Part shown: in pieces, positions 27,119 to 38,900 of the stretch
Numbering within the stretch: the first letter of the stretch is position 1
Layout: each line of letters opens with the position of its first letter
Made by a program: the position numbers and the translations under genes
NCBI GenBank assembly: GCA_028532985.1
Contig: JANCIK010000005.1
Span: 2,548,501-2,612,500 of the forward strand
DNA from: Stropharia rugosoannulata
Lineage: Eukaryota > Basidiomycota > Agaricomycetes > Agaricales > Strophariaceae
DNA: 64,000 nucleotides
Direction of reading: 5' to 3'
Notes under the pieces: generated by a model
Database searches by the model: none
Seen by the model: only the letters and a program-made list of their open reading frames with translations
Told to the model about the DNA's origin: nothing

Positions 27119-28535
27119 GGGGACTGAGAAGGATGGGCATGGGGATTACGGGCAAATTCCATTTATGTAAGTCTCTGGCCACTCATATTGTGAACATCCG
27201 GATGGACAGCCGCTTACCAACACCGTCATCCCTCGGCTGCCGGATTAAGAACCGGATTCATCCACACGATGTCTATGCTGCACCATGAGCTCGATCGACG
27301 GTGCGGCGCGCACAGGTTCTGCATTACTCTACTCAGCGGAATGTTATCGTGAAACGATCTTTACCTTGTCAGTGGTATCGCTTCTGTTGGCATAAGTGTA
27401 ACAAGTTTCTCGCACAGGATACCGGGAATGCTATTGCAGATATTTTTTTCCTGTGAGACACGGTGTCTAAGGTTATCCCCAAGACAGCGCACTTGGAGCG
27501 CGCGACTCTTCCGAAGAAATATACATTATCTTCTATCTCTGTAATCCACGGTATTATTGGGCGAGGGAGACAGCTCCGTGACGTCAAATCGGCGTTATCG
27601 TCAAAGTTGCGTCCAAAGGTTTTCTATTCTGGTATTGACGTTTGCCATACACTGACAGTCACTGCAAATGTCTTGTCCTTCGAGGCTTGTTCTTGTCGTA
27701 AAAGCGTAATGTCCGCTAATGTGATGAAGGAAAGTAGTAACAAAGTTTTCCATGTACATAAGCTTTTGGCGGGCTTTAGTTAGTACTTGTAGCCTTCTGT
27801 TTCATCCAGAATCCAGATGGTGTACTGAATTTGCAATATGCAATTGATTCGTATAACCATAATTTGCGCCCATGCGGTTTGCATGCGGTGGCAGTCGTCA
27901 ACCTTCCTCAACTTGCAAATGGATTCGGCCTATGGTCTCCTACGACTTGGCCAATCGAGCCGCTACAATTTTCTATACATAGAGCCGTTGCAAATCGAAA
28001 GGAAATGATATACATATCAATTGCAAAGAGATGCTGCGTCTCGGCTGCGTCTCACTGGCAGGTCCGAGGCAATGGATATACACATTGCACACGGGTGTTT
28101 CTAAACCGGAGAAATTATGATAAAAGCGGAGTAATTCTACTGAAACTTGGTCACCAAAGTGAGATTCGTACGCTTCAATCAAGCTTCACAGAGATCGCTC
28201 AGAGAAGGGTAAGTGAAAGGTGGGTGATCCGCAACCTGCGGAGGCATTTCTATAAATTTAATCTATTGCTGCGGTGCCCATGGATTTGGCATAGATCAAG
28301 AGACATTCCAATCCATTGACGAAATCTAATTAGATTCATTCAATGAACCATGGAGTGACCACAAAGCCTCCACCTCCAGCTCAACTCTGCTCGCACTGGA
28401 GGTAAGGAGATATTTGCCAGATATTGATCTAAAAATAACCATACTTTTACGTAAAATCTTATCACTTAATTAGGCAATCATCTGAACCGGCAACTATTTC
28501 CATCTTCCGTTCACCAGCCTTAACCACACACCATC
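27119..28535. other. 1.4 kb divergent region, ABC transporter and PCC1 promoters
   Basis: It separates two divergent start codons. A 162-codon open frame at 27831-28319 (plus, no ATG start) has no recognisable domain and is not called. I see no repeats or RNA genes. Confidence 0.5.
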
Positions 28536-28931
28536 ATGAGCCTGAAGACCGATGAATGGCACACCATGTACACACTCTTAGTTAATAAAATGTGATACTC
28601 TTGTCCTAACAGCTTTTCCAGAACGGTGGAAATCCCCTTTGCATCGAGCAAACATGCTGCTATCGCAAAGCAAGCGATCGAGGTTGATGCCGTTCTGCAA
28701 CCTCATGCTGTGAAGAGAGAACTCTCTGTTCAAGAAGAAAAGCTTATTGGGTATGTGAACATCGCAAAATATAAAGTATTGCCTCATTGCATCTTGCTGC
28801 CTTTCAGGACCTTTCACACATTGACTGTCCGATTGGCCAGACTAGAATTGAACGGCTTCCTCGAAAATGTTGATCTTATTGCCCGCACAATAGAGAACTT
28901 TGGACCAGGTACATCAAGCGATGCCTCATAG
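28536..28931 (+). CDS. PCC1: EKC/KEOPS complex subunit Pcc1 (LAGE3 family)
   Basis: Three small exons, 28536-28567, 28613-28750 and 28808-28931, give 97 residues, the usual family size. Recognisable Pcc1 features are the strand RTVEIPFASSKHAAIAKQ near residue 14, AIEVDAVLQPHAVKRELS, LIGTFHTLTVRLARLE across the last junction, and the C-terminal helix NGFLENVDLIARTIENFG. Pcc1 dimerises and binds Kae1 in KEOPS, which makes threonylcarbamoyladenosine at position 37 of ANN-decoding tRNAs; in yeast the complex also affects telomeres and transcription. The stop lies only 124 bases from the convergent PA2G4-like gene. Confidence 0.92.
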
Positions 28932-29055
28932 CTTTATACATTTAACGCATGTGCAAGAAGTGTAAAGATCGCCCGATAGCAACACGCTCCGTATTATATT
29001 ATACGACTCGTGTTCGTTTAAAATGACATATCGACCCAGAATCGACCGACCTAGT

Positions 29056-30605
29056 TTACTCTTCCTTGGTCTCCTCCGCACCCTCAGCCTTGGCCGCCTT
29101 TTTCTTGCTCTTCTTAGCCGGGCGCAGATTCCTTGCGATAAGGGATTTCAGCTCTTCATCCTCGAGCTCCTTCTCTGTCTTCACGACATCGGGCTTGTAC
29201 CAGACCGGAGGGTGGGTGATAAGGGTAGGTCCTCCAGGGAGGAGAGCAATGGTAAAGTGGAAACCAGCAACAAAGGTGTTGGCGGGAGTATAGCTTGAGC
29301 GCCAATCAGATAAAATTATCCGAGTAGATCAAGATCACGTACATCACTTCGTAGGGCTTAACCAAGCTGTGCTGGACGGCCTCTTGCAGACCCATGCGCG
29401 CGCGCTTCTCATCCTCCAGGGTGCGGATGTTGAAGGGGAATGAGCCGGCCTTCTTCTGCACTTCTGAGAACACCGCGCGCGAGTTTTTAGCCTTGAGCTG
29501 ATACGTGACGGTAGAGTCTCTTTGGAAAATGGTGGTGCGCGACTCCTCAAGACGAGCCTAAGCGGAAGATGATCGAGATCGTTGAGATGACCAAGCTATG
29601 ACATCAATGTCGTCGTTGACGTACCTTGCCATCCTCACCCGACGACACCAGGATGTCAATACCGTAGACCTCGCCCTCGGCGAAAGTCGCAGTCTCGAAA
29701 TCGCGCTTCTGGCCCTCACTTGGGTTCAGGATGACGCGCTTCTTGCCGTCGATGACATTTTGAGTCTGTTGGCAAGAGAGCATGCCTTCGTTGCCCATGA
29801 TGTGAGGTTATGGGAGATACGTGAGCATGAATGTAGTATACCTTCGACGGGCTTGCAGTCCCAAGCCGCGGCGGTGCGAGAGACGATCTCGGTCACGGCC
29901 CAGTTCTTGTTTCCAGCCTTCAACGTGCGCATTGCAGCCTCGGCGGCGGTGTACGCAGCCTTCACGACATCCGCACGGCGGCCGGTGGCCGGGTGGGCGG
30001 CATCGGCTCCAACCACGAGCGTCTCAGCGCTGATAGCGGCGTATCCGTCGATGTGCGCACCGAGCTGAATCTTGACGACATCGTCCTTCGCGAGCGCCTG
30101 CGCAGCCTGGGGATCAGATCTGCGGTGATATAGGAATGAGTGAAAATTGCAACTTGAGACAAACGCAAGCGACGCGGGCGACTCACGCGAGGGGCGAGAA
30201 ATGGGCGACGGCGTTGTTGACCGAGATGGAGGTGGGGAATGCAATGCCTGTGCTCGAAGGTCCATCGGTAGCTGTTCGCTACGGGAAAAAATGGCGGGCT
30301 TACCCTTAGGCACACGCACGCCCTTGATCGCCTTGTTATATACGGCGCCGGTGCCCTGCTCCAGGAGCTTGTCGCCTTCAAGGCAGAGATCGATGACTTT
30401 TGCACCCTCAACGCATAACTCGATGAGCTTTTTCGTTACTTGATGGACGATGTCTGCCGCAGTCTACGATACGATGAGATTTTTTCTCTTTCCATACCAG
30501 AGATCAACGCAGAATAATAACCTTGTATTTAGTGAGATCGGCTTCGGTAGAAGGGGTGGTAGGCTTCTCGGCCGCTGGCGCAGTAGGCTTTTCGGTGTCA
30601 GACAT
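29056..30605 (-). CDS. PA2G4: PA2G4/EBP1-like M24 pseudo-peptidase (fission yeast Cdb4 type)
   Basis: Multi-exon gene. Exon 1 is 30522-30605 and exon 2 30304-30463; further introns lie near 30253-30300, 30120-30190, 29780-29850, 29565-29625 and 29290-29345. The product begins MSDTEKPTAPAAEKP and carries the creatinase/methionine-aminopeptidase fold: TAADIVHQVTKKLIELC, GIAFPTSISVNNAVAHFSP, DDVVKIQLGAHIDGYAA, TFAEGEVYGIDILVSS and FPFNIRTLED. Where active MetAP2 has metal-binding Asp in KIDFG, this protein has Gln (KIQLG), and the second ligand Asp is also absent, so it should be catalytically dead like human EBP1. The tail is Lys-rich (RPAKKSKKKAAKAEG), as in family members that bind rRNA or ribosomes. 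Roles known in the family: ribosome exit-tunnel binding, rRNA processing, curved-DNA binding. Confidence 0.9.
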
Positions 30606-30984
30606 GGTAAATGGTGAGATAGGGTTGTAAGGGGAGTGTGTCGAGCAGGTGAAGTGCGCGCCCCAACAGGATCAGGCGTTATAGTCAGATTTTCCATATC
30701 GGGAAGTTTCGCGGTCTCGCTTTGAACTGGCTCCGAGTCCAGACAAAACACTCCTCCACGATAGTCTACCGTTCAAACCAGATATCAGAATTTGTAGTAG
30801 AACAACACAGATAGGTAAGTACATAAAATAAAAGCAAACAGATAATGTACAATTACATCCACAACAATGAACCCATAGTAGCAGTGTAGGCGTGTAAGAT
30901 AGAGTGCACAACGATTTTGAAAACAACAAAGAGAACGAACGGCAATATACATACGCCAGTGTATTGTCCAAAGCCTGAGAAATG

Positions 30985-32907
30985 TTACGATGATTTAATA
31001 GCAGTGAAGACGCGCAGCGATCGGCATATATCATTTGGATTATATGCCGCTACCAAGTGCCTATGCTCAGGGTCAGAATCGGGATCCAGGTTTTTTCGCC
31101 ATTTCATATGGGGCGGCGCCTCGTTTGTGGCAGGTTGCGCCCACTGCATATGGGTAGCAAGATGTTCACGCATACCGGTACGGTCAAGCATGTCACTAAC
31201 AAAAAAAACTTTAGTAAAGGGGAAAGGGACGGATTGAATTATTCAACGTACTATTCCCAATTTTGCCAGTCAATCTCAAAAGCAATTATAGGAACATACT
31301 GCGGCGGTTTTGAATCGTGTTCCTCTTCAGGCGGTGTTATACGAACGAGAATGTCCATAGCTTCATTGCGATAGAGTCTGTCGTACTCTTTCCATATTGC
31401 CTCTCTGCAGCTCCTGATGGTACACAGAGTCTTCGTCAGATGCACGGGACTCCAGGTAGGCGCCTGTGGTTTATAACGGATAGACGAGCGGAATGAGAAA
31501 CCGTCCGCTTTGGTTGAACGATTCGAGAGCGGAGCGTGATCAAAATCGAAATCCAGGTCAAAATAGTTGTTGCCCTTCAGTCTGTCGTGCTGGAAGTTCC
31601 CCAAAGATTGATACGACTTAAGACTGGGCAGACTTCCTGAATTCGGTGGCAGCGGAACAACTAGCGGCGGAAAGGATTTTGTATCGGCGAAAGTGGATGT
31701 CAGGTAGAACGGAATAATGGAGACGACCTTCGGCGACAGAAAACGGGCAGATAGCATGGCATCCCAGCAATTTTTTAGTCTAGTATGGTCTTGAGGATGA
31801 TCGCTCTCAACGACAGTCTCATCTGAGCTGGGTGGCGGAGGCCTAGAAAAAGATATCAGACTGCTTGAAGGGTAATCCGAAACGGGCGACGACGGTTGAA
31901 ATATAGAAGACCGGTTTCGTCGTTTCAAAGGCTCAATCAACGAATTCAGTGATCCCATAGGAGATATTGGAGATGCGGTCGGCGGCGTATGTGATGCATT
32001 GGATAGTGTTGGCGATCTAGTTTTAATAAAGTCCAAATGCTCTGGCGCCGCGGATGGAATCACAGGCGATTGGGTCGGTTTCTGTAACAGGGTGGACGGT
32101 GTAGGAAATATTAAATCCTCCACAATTATCTGTTGCTTTGTGAGCAAGGGGTGGGATAAAGGTGCTAGTTAATTGTTTCACCTCTAGAGCGGCCATGGGC
32201 TTCATGACGCGATTTACTTCCTAACATTTGATTAATGAGGGAGAACGGCAAAGATATTAAACGGCATGTGCACCTCTAATACGGACTGCCATTCATCTTC
32301 TGGAATAGCTAAGCCTAATCCAGCCATTCGCACGAAATCGAAATGATTAGATGGGAACGGTAGGCCGTCCAAGCTGGGGGTGCATATGATTAGAACAGGA
32401 CCAATGGCATTGAAAGGAAGCTATCTCACAAGTTGCCGTGGACCCATTTGACGCGTCGAGCAACGTTGTGCAGGTGCTCTAGACGATCCAAGCGCGGCTG
32501 GAGGTCGCATATATCGTATCCAATGATTACAGAGTTCTGTGTATGTCGCCGAATCAGGTAAGTGAATCATTCAAACATGCAACAGCAGTACTCACCGGCC
32601 ACTGCTTTGCTGCTTCAATCGCCCAATACCCACTGCCACATCCGAGATCGAGGACCACTGACGGCGGGGAGTTGAATTTGTGCTGGGTTAAACCTTGAAA
32701 GTGGCCAGTAAGGAACATATGGTCCCACATATCACTAGTATGCAGGTTCACTCAGCAAAGTGTACATATTAACAAAGACAGCACTAACAAATCAGCCATT
32801 TCTTTCGTATACGTCACTGGGTAGGGAACATCGCCTGCTCGGCGTCGCGACTTGTGTGCATTTTTGAGCGCATTTTCGACGTTTTTCACGGACAGGCCCT
32901 GTGGCAT
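30985..32907 (-). CDS. Class I SAM-dependent methyltransferase with long Ser/Pro insert
   Basis: Seven exons, 32789-32907, 32596-32734, 32430-32536, 32274-32373, 32182-32220, 31252-32129 and 30985-31195, give 530 residues. Motif I is VVLDLGCGSGYWAIE at 66-80 and motif II is VIIGYDI; FLDGLPFPSNHFDFVRM and EVNRVMKPMAALEIIEEDL are the usual post-I to motif III blocks of small-molecule-type methyltransferases common in agaricomycetes. After that block about 110 residues are Ser/Pro-rich (TPSTLLQKPTQ onward) and probably disordered. A further domain follows, with RFLSPKVVSIIPFYLTS and CREAIWKEYDRLYRNEAMD. Substrate unknown. It shares a 302-base divergent promoter region with NDUFB8 and lies upstream of the PA2G4-like gene on the same strand. 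The start codon could be further upstream if an exon was missed. Confidence 0.85.
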
Positions 32908-33209
32908 GGCGGCAAAGAGACAGACGAGGAGAACGAAGTAAGAAGAGTAACATTTCTAAAAAAGTATGCACCGGTATACTTATGGCACGGGCACCGTTCG
33001 AATGGGTTAAGATTGTCATGAACAATTTATGCATTAGCCTTATGATGGAACGTAATTCTGGAACCGTTCAAAAGAAGTGCAGGGTTGCCTGCAACCTTCG
33101 GGGTTCGCTCTTGCCGAAGCTCTACCCACGTGCACCATTTGTGGCCTAGCCTTCTCACGCGCAACGGCAGTGCCACCTCCCGATTGTGCCCACTGCACTC
33201 AGCCCAACC
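32908..33209. promoter_or_regulatory. Bidirectional promoter region, methyltransferase and NDUFB8
   Basis: 302 bases separate the two divergent start codons, so both promoters and 5' UTRs must lie here. No clear TATA box; the NDUFB8 side is C-rich. Confidence 0.55.
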
Positions 33210-33765
33210 ATGAACACCGCCATCATCCGTCGCGTCGCAGTGCGCGCCGCAAGGCAGCAGCTGGCCGCTACTCGCGCTGCGCCGAGGGCCTATGCTACCT
33301 TCGCCCAGGAACCCGATCCGCAGCTGAACGGATATCCTCAACTACCGCCTATTCCCCGTCAAAACTTGCCACCGAAGGGGTGGAACGATAACCTAACTCG
33401 AAGAAATTTTGGGGAAACTGTAGGTTGCTGCGTAACGAAATTTTGTACGTTTCTAACAACCCGAACTAGCTTCATGAACACGAAGAAGTTTTGTCCCTTT
33501 GGGGTCCGGACGCACCACCAATTGCCCCGACCAGTGCATTGCGTCAACTACTTACCGCCGTCGCTCTTTTCGTTGCTGCTGGATTCACTATCAAGGCTAT
33601 AACTCCCGACCCTCCTGCTGTTAGGCGTGAGTATCCCTATGATGGGCTAGTGAAGGAACTCGGTGGTCTGGATGAGAACAAGGTAGATTCAGTTCTACCT
33701 CGTGTGTGTCCGCCGTTTATCCACCTGCATCTCTACAGGCAAGACCAGAGGCAACTGAGGTCTAA
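33210..33765 (+). CDS. NDUFB8: Mitochondrial complex I subunit NDUFB8 (ASHI)
   Basis: Three exons, 33210-33419, 33470-33682 and 33739-33765, give 149 residues, normal for the family. The N-terminus (MNTAIIRRVAVRAARQQL, then AYATFAQ) is an arginine-rich mitochondrial presequence. Family signatures are YPQLPPIPRQNLPPKGW, RRNFGETLHEHEEVLSLWG, a single membrane helix at about 97-113, and PAVRREYPYDGLVKELGG near the end. The last exon encodes only eight residues plus stop. This accessory subunit sits in the membrane arm of NADH:ubiquinone oxidoreductase in the inner membrane. Confidence 0.93.
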
Positions 33766-35924
33766 AGTAAATATGGCATCCGTGTTATCCTTCACATTGT
33801 GTTTCTTCTACTGTATAGAGCATTTAAATGGTCTTTCGTCAGACCTATTCATCAGGCGCCCACCAAACATATATAACCGAAATTGGAAGTCTCCCTGCAA
33901 TACTCTGAAAATGGAGGGAGTTACATAGATTGAATCTTTCGTCTGAGTTGAAAACTCGTGCAAGGAAACGGGTCCTGAGATGGCATTCCCGACGGCATCG
34001 AACTTGTGCTGAAGTTACTGGCGCGCCTGTCATGGATAGTTATTTTTATTTTTACGAGCACTCTTGGAAGGACTCGGTCCATCTGTTATGCTATGCTTCG
34101 ACTGGCTACTGTCAACCTCCGCCTATTCACACTCGGCAATTGTACGCACACACAGCCGTCGGGATGCGATACTAAATCCTTGGAAAGTTACAGAAAGTTA
34201 TGCTGAAGAGCTTGGTCAGAAACTTCACGACTTGGACCTGCCAAGTGGCCTCGTAGGCTTGGTTTCCGGAACTCATCTGCGATGAACATTCAGGCATTCA
34301 GGGCAGCTGTAAGGGCCCTTTAAAGTCGTTGGTGGAAGAGGTCCGAACTCCCTTCTTGGTCTTCCCTGACGTCCGAACGGCGAAATATACCCAGCAAAGC
34401 GAGGCTAGGTAGCCTGGCACGACTATCAAAATTTACCCCTTCTGGAGTGTGGGTGAAAGGTACCCGTTGAGCCTGAACTCCACTTGAAAAAACGTTCCAT
34501 CCGCAGGCCGAGAGATATAAAGCTATAAATCCGTAAAAGGTATAATTTTACTGCCGAGCTCGCTTGTTTTTCGATTCTTCTGGACTGGATAGACGTGGTC
34601 ACTGGACATAAGGTTGCCGTACCACTTGATACTGTGTATCTCTTATGGGTTGTCCATATCCAATAACCTGACCAGCGGATTCGGGCATTTTCAAATCGAC
34701 TAGTACTGAACAGAGCCGGGGACCGGAAAATTGACTAGTGACACCTCAATGACAATATTCCTGTCCCACTTCAATTTTCTGGGCGATAGTGGTCTCTACA
34801 TTATTACTACATAGATGGTTGGCATCTGTGTTTGTCGTTTACTGCCGCCACCAAGCACGGACTTGTCCCTCGCGCAGTTCTGATCTAGCATCCGGCTTTC
34901 CTTGGACCAACTCGCCTAAGTGCTTAATAAACAACCAAGTGTATCCTAGTAAATATTCGTTGTTAACCGTTATATTGCCGGCCAGCAAATTTTCGAAAGA
35001 CGCCCAGGGTCGCGTTACATATTTAGTTTTTCTATCTGAAGACCCGCCACAACCTCATTTCTCTCACCGTGAGGTGAGTATGTGGGGCTAGTGGGACCAT
35101 CAGAAGTTCAGAACCCTCTCCATTTGAGCCACGCTAAAACCATGAGGTGAGCAAACAACGGCTTATTATAAAGGTCTTCTGAGTGGAACTTGCTGTAATG
35201 TTATTTGCAAGCACGAATGGAGCGCGACTTTGACACATTTGTATAATGTACCGCAACCTCCAAAACTTCGTTAAAGGCGAAAGCTATGTACATGCTGCAA
35301 AGAATTTATGTAAGTACACTGTTGTTTACCAAGTAGCACTTCAACTGCCGGCATAGATATACATTTATCACCCTCAGGCTCTGCTGCATTCCTTAGGTCT
35401 ATACCAAGTTTACCAATTGAGTTGTGCCATACAGACCGTTTGAAGTCTTGAAGCTTCAAGATGATAGGCTCCTCGACGGAAAAACCACGGCATCGGTAAG
35501 GTTCGTTCCAAGTATATCCTGCATCGATTCGGAACAGAGGTGCGGTGATACTGACTTCATGGGAAAGATGGCTGGCTGGTGGAGTCTTGACGCTATGTGT
35601 AGGCCGCTGCCCAACTCATCATATTGACAGATGAAAATAAGTTATGGGGCTAAAAGAACGTGAAGCAGCGCAAATCCAACTTGCAGCTTGCTTGCGGCGA
35701 TTCGCAAAAACTGGTTACTTGAGAATGACGAGCAGCAGAAACGCAGTAAATATGATTCTATTGTCAGCGCACGGGATCAAGTGAGGTTGTGGTGCAGAGC
35801 AAGAAATGCGGGTGGAGAGGAAGAGGTGATGACACGTGCTAAGTTGGGAGCCATCATGCATCAAGTATGAAGGGATACTACTGACAGGTTCCCATTCAAG
35901 CCTTGAAGCACCTGGATCACTCGG
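33766..35924. other. 2.2 kb gene-free region upstream of CAF120
   Basis: Open frames are short and unrecognisable. A direct repeat of the form ATYGACTAGT occurs near 34697 and 34731, and a perfect 16-base palindrome lies at 35446-35461. The right end must contain the CAF120 promoter and 5' UTR. Decayed mobile DNA is possible, but no ends or transposase fragments are visible. Confidence 0.45.
35446..35461. repeat. Perfect 16-base palindrome
   Basis: TCTTGAAGCTTCAAGA reads the same on both strands. Its core GAAGCTTC matches the GAAnnTTC pairing of heat-shock-element units. It lies 464 bases upstream of the CAF120 start codon. Confidence 0.6.
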
Positions 35925-38900
35925 ATGACTTCTTATCCTCAGGCGACCACTCCCCACTGGGAATCGCGGAACGGATACATTCCTCCTCCCAGATTCCAGC
36001 AGCTACGTGCGAGGGACAACCAGCAGCTGCTCTACCAAAACCAGTATCAGGCGTCCCTGCAGTCTTACCAGCAACAGCCACCTTCAAACCAGGTGCTAAC
36101 GCCACCTATTCAAAACATATCCTCTCAACAGCATCCCGACATGTCCCACACGCGATCGTCATCTTTCTTTGGTTTCAACCGAAGCAAACAACAAACTAAT
36201 AGTCAACCCACTGTGCAGCAGAGGAGTCTGTCGCCCACTTCCCAACTCCCTCTGTCCTCAAATTCTGTTCCGGCTCTCGCAGCGTCGCCCGCGCAAGCTC
36301 CACACTCTCCTCTTCAGAATTCCTCTTTCTCTATGCCGCAACAACCTAGCTCTCTACCGCCCCAGCAACAACAAATTAATCAGCCGTTGCCTCCGACCCC
36401 CCCGCAATCCCAACGCTCCCAACCACAGGCCTACCAATCCCCTGCGCAGAACCAGAATTCTGGCCGGCCATCTACAAGCTCGCAACCAAATGCAAATCCG
36501 ACTCGGTCACCGTCTCTTCAGGCGAAAGGTCCGGCTGCTGCACCTCAGGTGCCACCTCCGCTGCATCCTGAGATACGCTCCGTCGTTCAGCTTACGATTG
36601 CTCACTCGCACAAAGTGTACTTCTCGGGACCTCTTGTCCGGCGGCTCGAGCGCCAGACGGATGGACAGAGACCGCACAAGGATGATGGTTGGACAGAAGT
36701 TTGGGCCCAGCTCGGTGGTACGACTTTGAGCGTTTGGGATATGAAGGAGATACAGGAAGCAAGTAGACAAGGAAAGGAAGTTCCCCCGTCTTATATCAAC
36801 GTGACCGACGCGGTAAGCTCTGCTGCGGCTACCTACAACAGTCCGTATCTCTAACGATTGATAGTTTGTGCAAGTTCTTGGCTCAGCGACTGTGCCCGCA
36901 ACTCCGACTGCCCCGGCCACGCAGTTCAACAATATTATCAAGTTGAACACCGCAGGGTCAAACGTTCTATTGTTTTCTTGTCCCTCTACATCAGCTCTTA
37001 TCTCGTGGGCAGCAGCATTGCGATTAGCGGCCTGGGAAAAGTCGCGTCTCGAAGAGATCTATACCGCGCATCTAATTAGGATAACTTTATCTGGTATGTT
37101 ATTTCGTTATACAAATGGGTATTATCTTGTTTAATCGTCCTGTAGCTCGTGATGTACCAACAACTCTGGTTCAAGGCAAAACAGAAGGTTGGGCACGTGT
37201 GCGCATAGCAGGTCAAACAGACTGGAAACGGGTTTGGTTCGTTGTACAGGAAGGCTCAGACTCGGAAATGGGGACAGGCAACTTAGAGCAATCTGCGACT
37301 CTCAAGAAGAAACGGATGTCTAATTTGTTCTCCAGAGATAGCGTAGCACATGCAGCAGGACCTAGCAAACCCTTGGTCACCATGTATAACTCCCCAAAGG
37401 CCAAAGATCGTAAAAAGCCATTGCTGACAATGGAGGATGTTACACAGGCTTTTGGAGTGTATCCCGAGCGCCCTGAGTTGATCAACAGAAGTACGCTGAT
37501 CAAAATTGAAGGTACATTTGGCGATTATGAACTCGCAGGAAGCTTGCGATGCCTACAAGGCTGGTTATTGGCAATGCCAGAGCTAGACACGAATGCTGGT
37601 CAAGCTGCGGAAATGCTGAAATGGATAGTTGGTAAGTACGTAGATTGTCGAAGGCTGGGCGTCTAAAAAGACAATGTATATTCAGCGCTGCACGATGCTT
37701 TTCAACTGTATGGCCGACCGGAAGCATGGACTTGGGATCCCCGGGACCCGGTATCACTTATGTTTGGATACCCGGTGGGTCCGCAGAAAGAGGTGCGTTT
37801 TGTGAGTCTGGTGTCTCCCGGTGTACGCTGACGTTTTCCAAGAATTTATTTCTGGAAAGAGAAGTGGTCGAAAAGTTGGATCCCCGTGAGGAACGCACTG
37901 CGGTTATCAGGTCTGAGATGAAGAAACTTTTATTGACGCATATGCGTCCTGCTGTGCAAGTTGTACAGCAGCGACCACCGCCTAACAACCAGCTAAATGT
38001 ACTTGAACCCCCACCATCTCTTCCTCCTATCGCCTCAAGCGACAGTCCGCAATTACCACCTGCAGACCAGCATCAGGATAAACCCTTTACAACAACAGGG
38101 TTCCAGCTGCCTCCTTTAAGCTTTGGTAGCACTCCTACTGACAGTACCGCGAATAGTGCTACGAGCTCTTCTCGAGATCGTCCATTAAGCCCGATTACTG
38201 AACGTAGTAGCGGCGGTACAACCCAAGTGAAAAGCACTTCCGTGGACGCTATATCTGCGTTGAGCCCTGTACAATCTGGACAATCTACTCAGCAGCAACC
38301 CACCTCTCCTAGATTGTCAGCCTCGTCCCCTCCGCCGCCCCAATCACCGCAGACTATTACCGTGCCTCCCCCGACAGCCGTATCTCATATCACAATTTTA
38401 CAAGGTCCACTCTCGGATAGTCCTTCTCCGGCTAGTCCTATGACTTTCGCAGCAGCTCAAAGTCAACCTCCGGTCGGCCCCAGCCCCACTATGACCACTG
38501 TCAATAGCCAGAGCCAGAGCCGAAATTCCCTCTACAATGCACATACTAGCAGCTCTTCTCTGGCGACATCCGTCCACTCGGAGGTAAATAAAGTATCGGG
38601 CCGGCCTGTTGAGACGCGTCCGCCTACAAGCCCTCTAGCAAACCAAACATTCACTACTACCGGGCCATCAAGGCCTCTCTCAGGGTTTAGCTTGTCTTCA
38701 GATAAATCGGGGAAGCCAGCATCCGACGTTTCTCTTCCCAAAGCAAAGGAACTAGCTTCGCCCAGTGATGAGCGGAAAGCCGTCCCGGAACAAAATAGTG
38801 GATCCAACAACTCTACCAACGACATCGGGGCCAGGAATTTATCGAACCCCAACAATCAAGAACAAGAGACTGGAAAGCAGCAGCAGCAGCCGGTGGAAAA

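Noticed and set aside
27831..28319. 162-codon frame upstream of PCC1
   Set aside because: Starts without ATG, no domain, no splice support.
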